A stretch of 64,000 nucleotides of DNA from Trichoplusia ni (GCF_003590095.1 NC_039502.1:868001-932000), one strand, 5' to 3'. Numbered from the stretch's first letter, positions 21,937 through 34,500 are shown. Notes: generated from the letters alone by a model not told the origin. A program made the numbers and translations.

Positions 21937-24900
21937 TATCGGTATGTCTTGGACTAGTCTGAAAGTAGGGCGAAAGGACCACCAAAACATTACAGGCAAT
22001 CTACTTTATACCTTTGTATACTATGTACTAGTATCGATGATTTTTCAAGGGTGTGTTAAGATACGTTGGAGGCCTATGAGCTTGTACTTTGATACCAGGT
22101 TGTACCTCAACCAAAAGAAGAATGTATAATGTGTTATCTAATATGTTCTTATATCGTACAATCGACAAAAGAGGTTGGTTAACACAATCCGATTTACATA
22201 GTGCCAGTATTTTTAGCTATACTTGGTGTCAAACCTATTTGTTCCATAATAGTACAAGAACATCTCAATGAATTTGATTATGAAAAGTTGTTTTCAAAAT
22301 CTGATTGTGTTATCCGATTTCTGATGGTGACCATACCAGCTCGTAGTTGCTACATTGGTAGTTGTAGGAATCTTCTTCAATAGATAAGGTTTGAAATTGA
22401 AAGAAAATGGCAAGACGGTGAGAGAGTGGCGTTGTTACCCAGACGCGGGATGATCGTGGTTGAAAGAACGGTACACGGAATAAAAAGTAATTGCTTGGTC
22501 CTGTATTTTTTTTACACCAAAGTTAAAGAAACGTTTCCTTGTCTTTGTTTTTCGGTCATTCACCCTACTCATACCCCGGTGTCTACTCCTTACTGTAATA
22601 TGTTAAATATTGTGCTTAACGTTATTTCAGTTTTAAAGTATTAGTTTATAGTTGATTTTTTTTTAATTTGTTAAAATATCATGTCATTTTCACTGCATTT
22701 GCATTTTTCTATACGATTATCTGTAAAATACCTAATTTATTATATGAAATGGATTTTTTGGTCCTTCTGTTCGTATATTTTGGTCCTTTCCATCAAAGAG
22801 CAGTAACTTTATTTCAATCAGTTTAAACAATAGCCACCTGCAGCTGTAAATGTGTATTTTGAAATAACACTTATGTGTATCGTCATAAGGTATATATTTG
22901 ACCAAAATAACCGCTGTATTATAGAAATATTTTTGCACAAATCATTCCATACTAATTGTATGTAGTTTGGCTAAGGTTTTTGTATAAATGTTATAATTAT
23001 TTTATTTTGTCTGCGTTACCACTAACTTTGAAGATTTCACGCACATTTGGTACTTAAAGTACCTCTAATATTTTTAAACATAAAATATTTAACTAACGTC
23101 TGTTGAGTCAGTAACAATTTATAACTTTCTGATATCATTAGAGTTATCGTTTGATTCTTATAAAATTGAGTTAATATACAGTTTTCATTATTAGTTATAA
23201 TTCTGAATATTATTTCTATATCTTCTATGTTATATACTTAATCGTTTATCAGTTGTTGTATGTAAAATCATAGTTAATATTGTCTTTGAGACATAGTGAG
23301 AGCTACGCAATTTATTCTTGTGCCATTATTGAGATTCACTTGACAACTATAACACGGGAATAATGTAACAAAAACAGGTATCGTTTAGTCAGGCTGTTGG
23401 ACTCAATAACCCCAAGAATCTGCATCATATCAGTTTGTTATTGCAAAATGAACTTTACTAGTGTGATCATAAGGATTATTTTGTATTAAACGAAGTTCCG
23501 ATCTAGTCGTTATTACACTATTTTAATTGCAACTACATCCTCGTCTGCTGTCGTTTCTGTATCAGCTGCCCGTCCCTTACTTCGCGTTACGGGATTTAGC
23601 CGCCCAAGTCTTGGCCACGATTAACTTACAGAAATACACACTTTGTCAAATAATTTTTGGGCAGTGCAGTCAATCTATAAGTGCAGTTTATTTGCGTGAA
23701 CAGCCTGGCGTCACAATCTGTATGTAATATCGTCTTCCATAAACCGTATTTTTTTATAATACCTCCCTTACATTACATTGTATTGTTATGAACGCCTTAT
23801 TATTACTAATTATGGTAATTGTGTATTTAATCTGATGTATTGTATATATTTCAATGAATTCATATGCATTGGTTTAAACTCCTTCATTTTGTAATAATAA
23901 TATTTGTATTATTTGACTTGAATGTGCGAAAATAATAATTTTGTTGTGCGATTTATTTAACCAAAATCCAAATTAAGAAATGTAGTCCAAGATTGAATAA
24001 GCTAGTAATGCCTTAAGTATCCGTTCCATCCTATATTTTGGTCCTTTGAGACTAACTTTAAGATAGTGATTTCCAAATCGTGCTTTTGGTAGAAATGAAC
24101 GGCTTTAAGGGGTGTTATGTATACTGTGAGAATGTATCCTACCCATAATAGAAAGACCTAGTAAAAATTAAGTAGTCGTCTTATCTAGGCGTTATCATAA
24201 AACATTTTCATATAAATATAATCATCAAATAAATGTTCGTTAGTGAGTAAACTCATTATTGCCTGGCCTATTTAAAGTGGTTTCTCCTTTTGGCCTGAGC
24301 GCTGCCTTTGACTGGTTCACCGAAACAACATTGACCACCCAAAATTGTTAAGTTCATATTCCTATGGTTAGTCCTTCGGCCTTGTACATAAAACCTTTTG
24401 AAAATCTTTGTAACTATACTTTCCTGCTTGAATAGATTATGCAAACTATGTTTAGGTGAAGGTTGTGTTTTTGAAGGTCAGTTGTCAGTCGAAAAGGCTG
24501 GTATCCAGATGAATCATGCTGTTTAGAAAAAGTCATTGTGACGGAGTTATATATAAAGATTCATGTTTTATGATAACGCCTTTATAATTAGATAATCCTT
24601 TAGGCATACCATAACTAAACTGTGTGTTTTTGACTGTGTGATTGTTATGAGACTGGTTATGTAAGTAGTTTAAATTCAAAATTATTTTGACATATAGTGT
24701 AATGGTAAAAGTAATTTTAAAGGCCTAAGTTAGCCTAATTGTAATAAACATTCATTGTAGTTTTTGTGGATATTGTCCTATATCAAAAAATGTGCTAAAG
24801 TTGCCACTAACATAATACTAATTGTAAAACATTGATGTATAAAAACTCAAATACTGTCTCGAAAATTGTAGATCGAAAAGTCTATCGTCGTAAAAACAAC

Positions 24901-25740
24901 TCTAGGACTTGAACGTAAGGTTGAATTTACAAAGACTGATGTAAAACAGTTTTGACAATGACTTTTAGGCATTATGTATCTGTGTTTTTTATAGATCAAT
25001 GTTGTAAATCAACATGTATATGTAATGAATTAATGTAAGGAATTGAATATTATGTAATTATGTATACTTATGTACTGTGATTCCCGAACTATGTTGTCAT
25101 ATCTGATGTCAAAGATTTATTATGTTTAAATATATGGATTAGGAAGATATACTTTGTTTTTTTTTAATCTAACTGTGTCGTAATGTATGGTGTTAAGGTT
25201 CAAAATTGAGTCTGCATTGTTAATATATATTACCAATTTTGTGTTGTAGTTTTCAATATTCTAGTATTGACTATAGATATCTGATATTTCTTCAATTTTG
25301 TGAATCAAACAAGATTTGAATCCAGTAACTAACTTTTATAATTGTACCTAGACTAGTTTTAAAAACTTTTTTGGCTTAGTAGGATATCAAAATAGGCGTA
25401 GGTTTTCTAGTTCAAAATGAAATGATGATGACGACTTAAAGTTTTTCAGTTTTAGGGTAGTATGTGTAATAAAAATACATGAATGATTTTCAAATCAAAT
25501 ATATTTCATGGAACCCGTAGCGTTTCTTAGTTGTTTTTATAAAATTTATACAATTATTTATAATAATTTACTAATTCATTTTTACAAACGCGTACTATAA
25601 ATTGTTATATACCATTAGCTAATTTTTAATCCTAGTGTCTTGCTGACAATAATTGGCACCATTGTATACATGTCACAGAGTTTGTGTCTAAATTCATTAA
25701 AAGGTATTTCAAAACTTAAGAAACGCTAATAAACTAAAAA
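21937..25740 (+). other. kenny: Probable long 3' UTR of kenny isoform B
   Basis: No other gene is recognised for 3.8 kb. AATAAA signals occur at several places, among them 24743 and 25728. It contains an imperfect inverted repeat (22181-22195 with 22297-22311, 14 of 15). Small reading frames here (for example 23527-23727) have no recognisable homology. The true end cannot be fixed without transcripts. Confidence 0.45.
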
Positions 25741-27176
25741 AAGATGAGATTCGGACAAGAGAAGTGTTACAGCGGAATTTACAAAAGAAAAAAAAACCCT
25801 TTTAAATAAGTATAAACCGCAACTTAAGATAATAAACAGAATTATATGAGTACAGTTACAATATTTTCCCCACTGGTACAATCGAATGATGTACGAAAAT
25901 TAAATCATACTTAGTATTTTAAATATAAATAAAATGTAACAATAGGTAATAAATAGGTCGGAAGTATATAAAAATAAATCTTTTTAATACTTACAAACTA
26001 ATAAATTAACTAGCCCGCTCTGCAATCGAAGTCTGATTTAAGCGATGTGAGCACAATTTAGGTAATCCTGTTTGTGGCCAGCCTTCATTCGTGCAAGTGT
26101 ACCAACATCAGAAAACGAAACAAACACTTGCACAAATGGAAACCAACCTCTATATAGAAAAGACCAGTCTCTCTTTATCAAATAAGTAATCTGTGGAATT
26201 ATTTTTTTTAATCTATTGGAAATAATTGGTATTATAATTTGAAATTTGAAATAATTTGACAGAAAAACTGGTCCTTCGTTAACTTGGAAAATAAATAAAT
26301 AATAGCGAATGACTCCCTGAGTTTTAGTTGTTATATAATTCTAAGTGATGTATAAGCCACATGGGTGATTTGTACATAATACCTACTATTTATTAGCAAG
26401 AGATTGTAAATACCATATAACTGTTAAACTAAATTCAACATTGTTTATTGGTAATTAAGTTCAAACTCGTAAAGCAAAGACATTGGTTCAGAACCTACCT
26501 AAATAGCTATTTGTGTAAGGACTATATAGTAAGGCTTAGTTAAGGTCCTGCTATGTTATAGAAATGATAATACAAAAAGAAATGTTAAAATGAATAGATT
26601 GAAAAGAAAAAGCGTAAGTATTCTTTTTAAATACTGTGATTGGAATGCGTCTCAATTCAGTTGTCGTTTGGGGTTTAACAGGGGTGACAGAAGTACAATT
26701 TATGAAGCCTGTTTCTGTGAAGGTGTTAGGGCTGTTCTGTGTGATTCCAAACGACACTTGACAGTAAAACCGTGAATCTCAGTCGGATCGTGTGAGACAG
26801 GTAAGATGACCAGCATCTACTGAATGGCTGCCTCTTAATATTTTAGAATTTCAATGTACTTTACACTTCCGTACATAAGAAGCTTACAACATTTAATAAC
26901 TTATAAACCATAAAATAAATAATAAATGTCCTTATACGATACTTAATACAAATTATAATAATATTACATTTAGTTGCGAGCATAAAACTAATTTTACGCC
27001 GCTATAGGACTAGAATATGTTGAGGATAGAAAGCAGACGTCCAGTTTGTGGAGTTTGCTCTGCTTGTTGGCAAAGTGGTCGATTTGTGTTAACCGTTGCG
27101 ATAGAAGGTGGTATGTCGTTGCGCAGTACGTAACACGCTGAGGGGATGCATCGTGACTTTGTGGAGCTTGATGTTG
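25741..27176. other. Convergent intergenic region and ITP 3' UTR
   Basis: Kenny (plus) and ITP (minus) converge here. Minus-strand poly(A) signals (AATAAA as TTTATT on plus) lie at 26389-26394 and 26444-26449 and could end ITP transcripts. No further ITP-type exon (C-F-x2-x-Y-F-x-G-C) was found. Nothing else is recognised. Confidence 0.45.
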
Positions 27177-27285
27177 TTAGCGTTTACCTATGAAGTCGAT
27201 CATTTGGTCGATTTGTTCCTTTTCGTCGTATAGGTACAAAGACTCCAAGCATCCTTTGAAGTAAGGCGTCGTGAAACAATTCTCT
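27177..27285 (-). CDS. ITP: ITP-specific last exon (amidated form)
   Basis: Acceptor 'acgttttcag', then A completing Gly40, ENCFTTPYFKGC and on to QMIDFIGKR, stop. The final Gly-Lys-Arg is a dibasic cleavage plus amidation signal, predicting a C-terminal isoleucine amide. This form arises when the ITPL exon is skipped, as in other insects. Confidence 0.93.
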
Positions 27286-28395
27286 CTGAAAACGTAAAAT
27301 ATGGGAATTAGTCGCGTGTATAGCGAGCATTCTGAAGACATACTGCGTATGTTTCAGAATTATGCGTAGAGCGAAGGCAGATAGGTATTAGGAATGCTTG
27401 TAAAATAATAAGGCAAATTGCTAATTTATTTACGAGGCGTTATAAAATTTAAGTTTAACATGCATTGAAATTAAGGCAAATAGCTTACATTAGGGTTCTT
27501 ATAATACCTAAGTATTTTAGAAAATATTGGTAGTTAATTAATTATGTGCCTTAATCATAAAAGAATAGTGCTCAATATAGTTGATAACGTGCTGTTAAGT
27601 AGACAAGGCTGTGAAAGGAAGAATTAGAAGCGAATGGTTCCATACTTAGCGTCCTTATTCAGAAGAAATAAAATATACATACAAGAAAATATAAGATATA
27701 TTATAGCGTGCTGTTAGTAACCCCAAAACTGAAGAAATGCTGTGCATTAGAAATAGATTAGGATAGTTGTGAGGCAAATTAAATTCGGTCTGTACCTAGC
27801 TGGGATCGGCCCCGTGTAATACCCTTATGTAATCCTTGAACTGTTCTATACTGTCAGTTTCTTGTAGCACCTCGACGCATCCTCTGAAGTAATCTGTTGT
27901 GAAACAGTTATCCCTGTACCCCAACAAGGAATAATGCACTTTAATAACAGGTCATTAACATTGGTTTTTGTTTGTATCAATGATTTAGGATCCTATTTAC
28001 TTCTCGCATAATTGATTTAATATCTTTTAAGTCTTTATTGATAGCGTTAAGCAAGTGAAGTAAGTGGGGATACTAAATCAACAACACAGAATTGGAGATT
28101 TGCCGAAAATGACAGATCATTTGACATTGACAACTGTAAAACGTCACAATGAAAGGAGAAAATAATGTTCAGCATACCCGCAAAGATTGTAGAGTGATGG
28201 TTCCCTGAAGAGGTTGAAGCAGTCGTCGCAGATCCTGTCGAGGCGCGCGAAGTAGGACGCGTCGTAGACTCCCTTGCACTTGCGGCTGAAGAAGGAGCGC
28301 CGCGTTATGTGGTGCGAGGAGGAGGGCGGCGCCGCCGCGCTCAGGGCCACCGCCACCAGTGCCACGCACGCCAACTGAATCGAACTTAGATGCAT
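27177..28395 (-). CDS. ITP: Ion transport peptide precursor (ITP/ITPL)
   Basis: Neurohormone of the CHH/MIH/ITP family, secreted from neurosecretory cells; it drives hindgut ion and water transport in insects. Shared exon 28395-28178: signal peptide (MHLSSIQLACVALVAVALSA), short propeptide, Arg-Arg cleavage site, then mature SFFSRKCKGVYDASYFARLD and on to ...LYNLC. It ends in 'GG', completing a Gly codon with either downstream exon. ITPL exon 27913-27796 gives a 78-residue non-amidated peptide; ITP exon 27285-27177 gives a 72-residue peptide ending in Ile, followed by Gly-Lys-Arg for amidation. Both have the six family cysteines at 7, 23, 26, 39, 43 and 52. The acceptor 'tatttccag' touches the ATG directly, so 5' UTR exons lie upstream. 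Confidence 0.95.
27796..27913 (-). CDS. ITP: ITPL-specific exon (non-amidated form)
   Basis: Acceptor 'ggggtacag', then G completing Gly40, DNCFTTDYFRGC and on to RVLHGADPS, stop at 27796. No Gly-basic ending, so no amidation. The third and following family cysteines (C43, C52) are kept. It lies between the shared exon and the ITP exon, the same order as in other insect ITP genes. Confidence 0.92.
28178..28395 (-). CDS. ITP: Shared ITP/ITPL exon with signal peptide
   Basis: Encodes residues 1-72: hydrophobic signal peptide (about 1-22), APPSSSHHIT spacer, RR, then the first 39 residues of the hormone. The donor is GG|GTATGC. The exon is markedly GC-rich compared with its surroundings. An internal Arg-Lys sits at mature positions 5-6, just before Cys7. 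Confidence 0.93.
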
Positions 28396-30942
28396 CTGGA
28401 AATAGGAAAAGGCAATATTAATGATGTTGTAAGGGTCTTAGAATGGGGAATGTGCTGAAAATATTGTTTTATCTTGCTTCCTTTTTATTTTAAAACGAGT
28501 AGGAACCAAAAAAGAGATCCTAGAATAATTAGAAAAGTGTGCATCATAATATTTCGAAGACCAGAGGATTTACCACCACTCGTTAAATTGGAATATTATT
28601 TGTATGCATTACTATAACTTCCCTATTTTATTTTACCGAATTATAACAGCTATAATTTCTTGCACACTATCAACACGCCCATACACGGCAGTTATTAACC
28701 AACGAGGAGGATCAAAGAACCGGCGGCGGTAATATCGCAATATTAAGCAGCGTCTCTCTCGCTTACGCGCATCTAGCGCAGTAAATTATTTACAAATAAA
28801 AACCGTGATAATATTTTTAGAGGCACAATTTAAACCATTATTAAAGAAGTCTTTAGTACCGTAAATGAAGGGGTACAGATTAAGTCATTTTGGCAGCCCG
28901 CAATGTATTATAAACATAAGATTGGATTCGACATAATCACCACCTCTCATACTCCTTCTTTCACCTATATTAGACCTACAAGATATCAGACTTGGGTAAA
29001 TGACACACACCTCACATATAACACTGAAACAATTGTCTTCACATTTTACATATTCCCTTGGCATAAGTAAAGAAATAGGAAAACTTTTACTATTAAGTAT
29101 AGAGTCGTTTTACTGTGTATTAATTGTTAATACATCAAGGATATATATAGAATAAATCATAGAGTAAAACTTTAGGTAAATTCGATTAAGGTCAAAATGC
29201 GTTATACCTAAGGATGTTGTAAAAATTATTCATGTTGATGAAGGTTTCGCATAATTATTATGCAACAATTCATGACGTTTTGATTAATGACCCGGGGATA
29301 TCGTTATAGATTGTTGCTAAGCAACAGTCTGGCCACGGGGCGACAAGGCTTGGCTTAAGAGTACATACACGATTTTGGTTGAGGACTACGAGCTTAACTT
29401 AAAATAAAACAAGCAAGCAAGACGCAAAAATTAATTATGCTAGGCCCCAATTGGCTATTTACAATGGCCAAATGAATGAAACTATTATTATTCTCTTCAG
29501 CATTTTGCCAAAACAATAATTGAGAATTTGTTGTATTGACCGTAAGTGTTCGCCCTGTATATAATTTATAATTAAGTATTATTTTGGAAAATTGCAAATA
29601 GTGCCAATTTCATTGATCGGTCATTGTAAATAGCAGAATTGGGGCCCTGGTCCTTAATGGTCGTTAATTCAACACGCCCAACTACCTAAGCTCTACACAT
29701 TTAAGTGCAAAGTGAACGTCGATTATCGACAGTAAGTGTACTGAGTAAGTACTTTGTCCAGATTATTGGACCATTACAGCGCGGCGCAATCTGCTTGCAA
29801 TAACTTTAGTGCTTAATATTGTATTCTAGAAACACGGTATTATGTAAAACCGTTATATCGAAACCGTATCTACGAATTTATTTAATATAACTCTGTAGGC
29901 ACTATTCAGCTGCCAAGGTTTGTTATTTATGTTTTAATTAACTTTTGCCCTGTATATAGTAATGTTGTAAGTTGTCAGGTAAGTGGCTAGTGTGTTAAAG
30001 CTTATTAATGTTTCAACTTAAGTATCTATTTGTACCATAATAAACTTTACTTGCCAACGGTTACTATTGCAATACGTGCATTTAAATTAATAGCTTTTTT
30101 TAATTTAATTATTTTTACATCTATTCCGTGTTTCTATTACCTAGCTAAGTAATTAGTATGCACTGAGAATAAAAGTCCTATTAAAATCACTAAGCATTGA
30201 GCTTAAGAGTATTTAACTGTCGACATATTTGTCAGTAAGTCGGTGATTATTGAGAAGAACCTCGAGTAATGCATAGAACAGGAAATTATCACAACTTACA
30301 ACATATTTCACGCTCCTTTCCCTTACTTTCCAATCAACGCGGATATTAATATAACTTGTGCAATTTCTATATTGAATTGCTATTCGATGTTTATACTATA
30401 ACTAGTTATATGAAGTTATCGTAACCGATTCATAATATATTAGTGGTACGAAATGTAGTACCTATCTTTAATAGTCCGTCACGCCATATCGGATTGCATT
30501 GACAAATTTTAAATTTGATAAAATGTGGTATAATACCTCAGAAGCTATAAAGTTCATACAAATATACGATCATTTGTAAAAACGCATTTTTTTACATATC
30601 CAGTCCAAATTTTAACGTCTAAACTGACACTTCTATGTCATCGAGTCATGTTAATTACTGTTTTAAGGTACGAACGAGAGACCATTAGTTGGAGTGGTTG
30701 AATCATACCATCGTACACGTCACGGCTTGGTAGGGAAAGGCAGTCATGAATGGGCATTCCCAATAGTGTTGCTCGTTTCGAACAGTCCTACTTTTAGAAT
30801 CCATTACCAGTGATTGGGGTCCTAAACTATGTTAATGTGTGGTTATGACCTTGTTTTTTGACTGATTTGCGAAAGCCCACATACATCTCCATAGGCTATC
30901 AATTCTGCGGATGAAAATATAAAAGAAAGTACTCAAACTCAC
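28396..30942 (-). other. ITP 5' intron or upstream region
   Basis: Runs from the acceptor at the ITP start codon up to a GTGAGT donor candidate at 30942. It contains an inverted-repeat element at 29443-29646. No protein-coding sequence is seen. Confidence 0.4.
29443..29646. mobile_element. MITE-like inverted-repeat element
   Basis: The left end ggccccaattggctatttac followed by 'aatggcca' (29443-29470) pairs with 29621-29646 (tcattgtaaatagcagaatt then ggggcc), differing at a few positions and a short gap. The element is 204 bp with no coding sequence. Target duplication is not clear. Confidence 0.5.
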
Positions 30943-31206
30943 TTTCTAAGATTGTGGCGTGCGTATTTATTAATGGCGATTGGAAATAGGAAAATACAAC
31001 ATTATAATTAATTCAAAAAAACGTCACAAAGTTAAAAAAAATATAATACAGTTACGTTGTTTAAAAACCCAATAACATTTGAATATCGTGGAATCGAGAA
31101 AAACCCAAATGTGCCCACTAACCCTACCACGATCGCACTTAAATAAAATATTATCCATCTCAATAAACAAACTTATATATCTAAGTAACGTTTCCTGATT
31201 GGCCGA
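30943..31206 (-). promoter_or_regulatory. Candidate proximal ITP promoter and 5' UTR exon
   Basis: On the minus strand a CCAAT box (tcggccaatca, 31206-31196) stands 19 bp before a consensus TATA box (tatataag, 31179-31172). Transcription would start near 31149. About 200 bp downstream is a good donor, AGAAA|GTGAGT, with the exon ending at 30943. Joined to the acceptor at 28396 this gives a non-coding leader for ITP and a 2.5-kb intron. This is inferred from sequence signals only. Confidence 0.4.
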
Positions 31207-31492
31207 AGTGGACCGGTCCGTATAGCGATCAAAAGTCAGCCGACATTGGCACTAAATAAAAAATTCAGAAGACTGACTCGTAACAACAATATGAGTAACG
31301 AAACTGTCATTAAAAGATACGGAACAACGGAATAACTAAAACAATAAACAAACAATGTTTATTTTATAAACGAATAGTAGATATAAACATATTGTTTAAA
31401 GAAATTAGGTTTAATTTGTAAAGAATTGTAAAAAAATAGTTTTTTTTTTTTTCAAATTATATTTATCCATGCAACAGGTAGCCAAGTCAGGT

Positions 31493-31533
31493 ATTTTTTA
31501 ATGAATTTTACAATTTAAAATTCATTAAAAAAT
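31493..31533. repeat. Perfect 17-bp hairpin
   Basis: attttttaatgaatttt (31493-31509) pairs perfectly with 31517-31533 around a 7-nt loop. It is AT-rich, so it may be chance or a remnant of a palindromic element. Confidence 0.6.
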
Positions 31534-32814
31534 GCCTAGTGATGAAATGTCTAGTGATTGACACAAGACTTGTCAGTAGTAACTAGCCTGGTTACTAGGC
31601 AAGAAATAAAGGTGCTCTTTATTTTCTTATACTTTAAAAATTACTTAACAAAAGTTGTGTTTATTGAGGCATTTTGATATTTAACGTACTTCGCTTCCTA
31701 ATAACTATATTATTTGCTAATATCCGTATCATATAAATTAAGCGTATTTAGTACCTAACATACAGATTTATTATTTCCGACTTAAAGGAGCAATTACAGA
31801 GTAACCTAAATATATAAAATGGTAAATTGAAATGGTATTTAGGACATTTTAAATGCATGAATTTCGAAATTGACTATTTAAAGATTTAAACCAGTTATTT
31901 CGTAGGCAGCAAGTGTGTAGTTACTACAAATTCACGAAAAAGGTTTTATGCAAGATCTTTTTTGGAAGTTCATGTTTTCAAATATGGCGGCATATTGTAT
32001 GACGTCATGGTGTAACATTGTTTAGTACGCGTGTCGGAGCTTTGTCCCTTTACAATGTAACTTTTACCGATATTTATCGTTAGCAGCTAATATTTTTCAT
32101 AAACAAAATTCCTAAAGTTAAAATAGATGTTTAATTTTAAATACGGTATGTAGTGTGTGTTTCAAAGTTTTTCGTATTTATATTATATCAATGATTTCGT
32201 AAAATAATTTGAAACCGTCGTCTCTTATTAAGCTCAATTAATATTTAGCTTTTATCCAACTGGATAAAATGCACGTTCATACGCGTAACTCTTTAAAGGT
32301 GTTATATCTTAATAAAAACAAATGCCATCGTAAAGGAATCCATCCTGCATCGCATATTCATCCGATCCATTGAAATCTGAACTTTCTTCTGGCTCGGAAT
32401 TAGCTACGTTTCACACATATCTATTAAGGAGCACATTAATAATGTAACAGCAGCAAACTGTCGCTGCCCGCTCGTTACGCAAGTGTGTACCGATGTTTGC
32501 GCACTACACCAGCAACTTTAGTCGGCCGACTGTTGCGCGACTGCGAAGTCCAAACGATGGTCATGTAAGTGTCTTAATGATCATATTCTGTACAGCCTAC
32601 ATATTATGTATATCATACACATGGTGAAGACTTGTGTTTGAATGCTTTTTTTACATATTGCCAATTTGCTAATTAATGTAAAATAGAAATGAGAATACCA
32701 TCAATTACTTTCTGATTTAAAAATACGCTAAAAATAGTTTAATTAATAATTTCAAACATACACTTGCAACTGGACTAACAAGTGTATCTCGTCTATGTCC
32801 CCCCCCCATCTCCA

Positions 32815-32895
32815 CAGTGCACGCACTCAGGCGCAGGGTGCATAGCAATTACGGCGAGCAGACTGCTCGGCTGCCACCCAACAAGCGGGCTTGGC
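32815..32895 (+). repeat. GC-rich module, copy 1
   Basis: Contains 'gggtgcatagcaattacgg', then 'agactgctcggctgccaccc', then 'aagcgggctt'. It aligns to 33466-33550 with the same block order. It also includes the palindrome gagcagactgctc. Confidence 0.55.
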
Positions 32896-33465
32896 TAATA
32901 CATAGATAGTTAAGCGTTGCATACTCAACTAGATAATTGTTTCATTTACATATTTAGTAGGTGATCTGATGGGTTCTGGTGTAGTATATTTATAAAAGTA
33001 CTGGTTCTACTGAAATATCGATGTTGATTGTTGCAGTAGATTATAGAGAATTAAATGGATAACAAATTTGTTAATGGGAGATAATGTTTTGAAGAAATAA
33101 GCTCGATAGGAATATTGTACCTTACTAATAGTGATGAAAATGGGTCACTTTAAACTTGACGTAATACGAATATGAAAAACAAAACACGATGATAGTCAAT
33201 ATCTATTCTAGGACTAAAAGTATACATGGATAGATGAGCGGGATGCCTTCGACTCTCAAAACAGTTTCTATGTTTGAGATAGAGACAACGCAATACACAG
33301 CGTAGAGCGCTATCCTGCTTTCTCAATTGCAAGATGTCGGGTACTTTAGTAGGTGATGTCGGTCCCCTGGAACCGCGGAAAAGGGCCACAGCTAGGTTGC
33401 ACAGAATGTTGCCAGTAGTGCGACTAGTTACGCAAAACTTGCGATAGTGTGCGACAATTTGCCGT

Positions 33466-33550
33466 TCACGCAGCGACGCGGGGTGCATGGCAATTACCGA
33501 GACTTGCTAGACTTCTTGGCTCGCCCGCCACCCAGAGAGAAGCCCGGTTT
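33466..33550 (+). repeat. GC-rich module, copy 2
   Basis: Contains 'gggtgcatggcaattaccg', then 'tagacttcttggct', 'cgccacccaga' and 'gaagcccgg'. It is a diverged copy of 32815-32895, about 650 bp away in the same orientation. No coding potential is recognised in either. Confidence 0.55.
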
Positions 33551-34472
33551 GTTCAACGTGTTTGTTGAAGAAAAAAACATGGGTGATTAGCTACGAGTTG
33601 AAAATAGAATACTATGTTATTAAGTGTCTGTTGTTGAACTAAGCAGTTGATAAAGATGAGTGATGAAGTGTTGCACAGTTTAAATTCCTTGTTGAATATA
33701 AGTATTCATAGCAACTTTTTGTTTCATGAAGAAGAAAACAATTTTCCATTTGTGAAAATGATAACAAAATCTCAATCACACGTGAAACATGGGTTTATAA
33801 ACATAGTTATTTCCAAACCGAACCGCAATCACTAACTACAGACACTCGTCACAGCGCATAAACTCTACTATTTTATATTGTTTACAAAATTAACAATTTC
33901 ATACATCCAGTATAAAGAGAGCTCTGATTTCATAGTGTTGGTAAATATGAAGGGTTCATTGTAACTGGCTGTTGACTTAGACGGTATGGCACCGCTTTAT
34001 TTTACGAGTGTTTTGATCGGTGACATGCGCCTGCGCCGCCCACAGACGACTTCTACACGATAGTCGGATATTTACGATTTTTCTTCTTATTTTGTTTATG
34101 TAAACAAGCTTTGTAAGACTGGTCGGACAACGTAAAAGTTTCCATTGATGTCTGTTTAGTATTTACAGTCGTTTTCGAGATGATTTTTTTTAGTGTAACA
34201 CGAGCTTTTCGAGCTGGTTTTTAGAACTTAAATGACAAGTATTAGAACTCGATAAGGATCTTACAGTTTGCTACAAATTTAAGAGAATTAATGCTATATT
34301 ATACTTATGTGCTTTTTATGGTACGGTATGTTCCGATAACTGAAAAAGTACCTATGGTCCTTTGGAAAATCGGGTAGAGCAAACAGATTGCCTTATAAAT
34401 AATTTGCTCATGTTTGTAACAAACAATTAAAACTCGCGATGCGTTAAATTAATTCAAGTCCACGAGACAATG

Positions 34473-34500
34473 GCACACATGGCGCGGATCGTCCGCCATT
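34473..34500. promoter_or_regulatory. Palindromic ATGGCG pair (Pho/YY1-like)
   Basis: atggcgcggatcgtccgcca plus t forms an imperfect inverted repeat with a GCCAT core at each end. GCCAT is the core bound by Pho/YY1. It lies in a CpG-rich island. Function is speculative. Confidence 0.2.

Noticed and set aside
23527..23727. Plus-strand frame of 66 codons after kenny
   Set aside because: No homology recognised and it lies within the probable 3' UTR.
26590..26775. Plus-strand frame of 61 codons between kenny and ITP
   Set aside because: No domain, no splice context; probably random.
28169..28369. Second minus-strand frame over the ITP exon
   Set aside because: It is an out-of-frame shadow of the signal peptide exon; only the other frame has the six-cysteine hormone.
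33150..33488. Minus-strand frame of 112 codons in an island
   Set aside because: No recognisable domain or splice-supported structure; GC-rich sequence lacks stops by composition.
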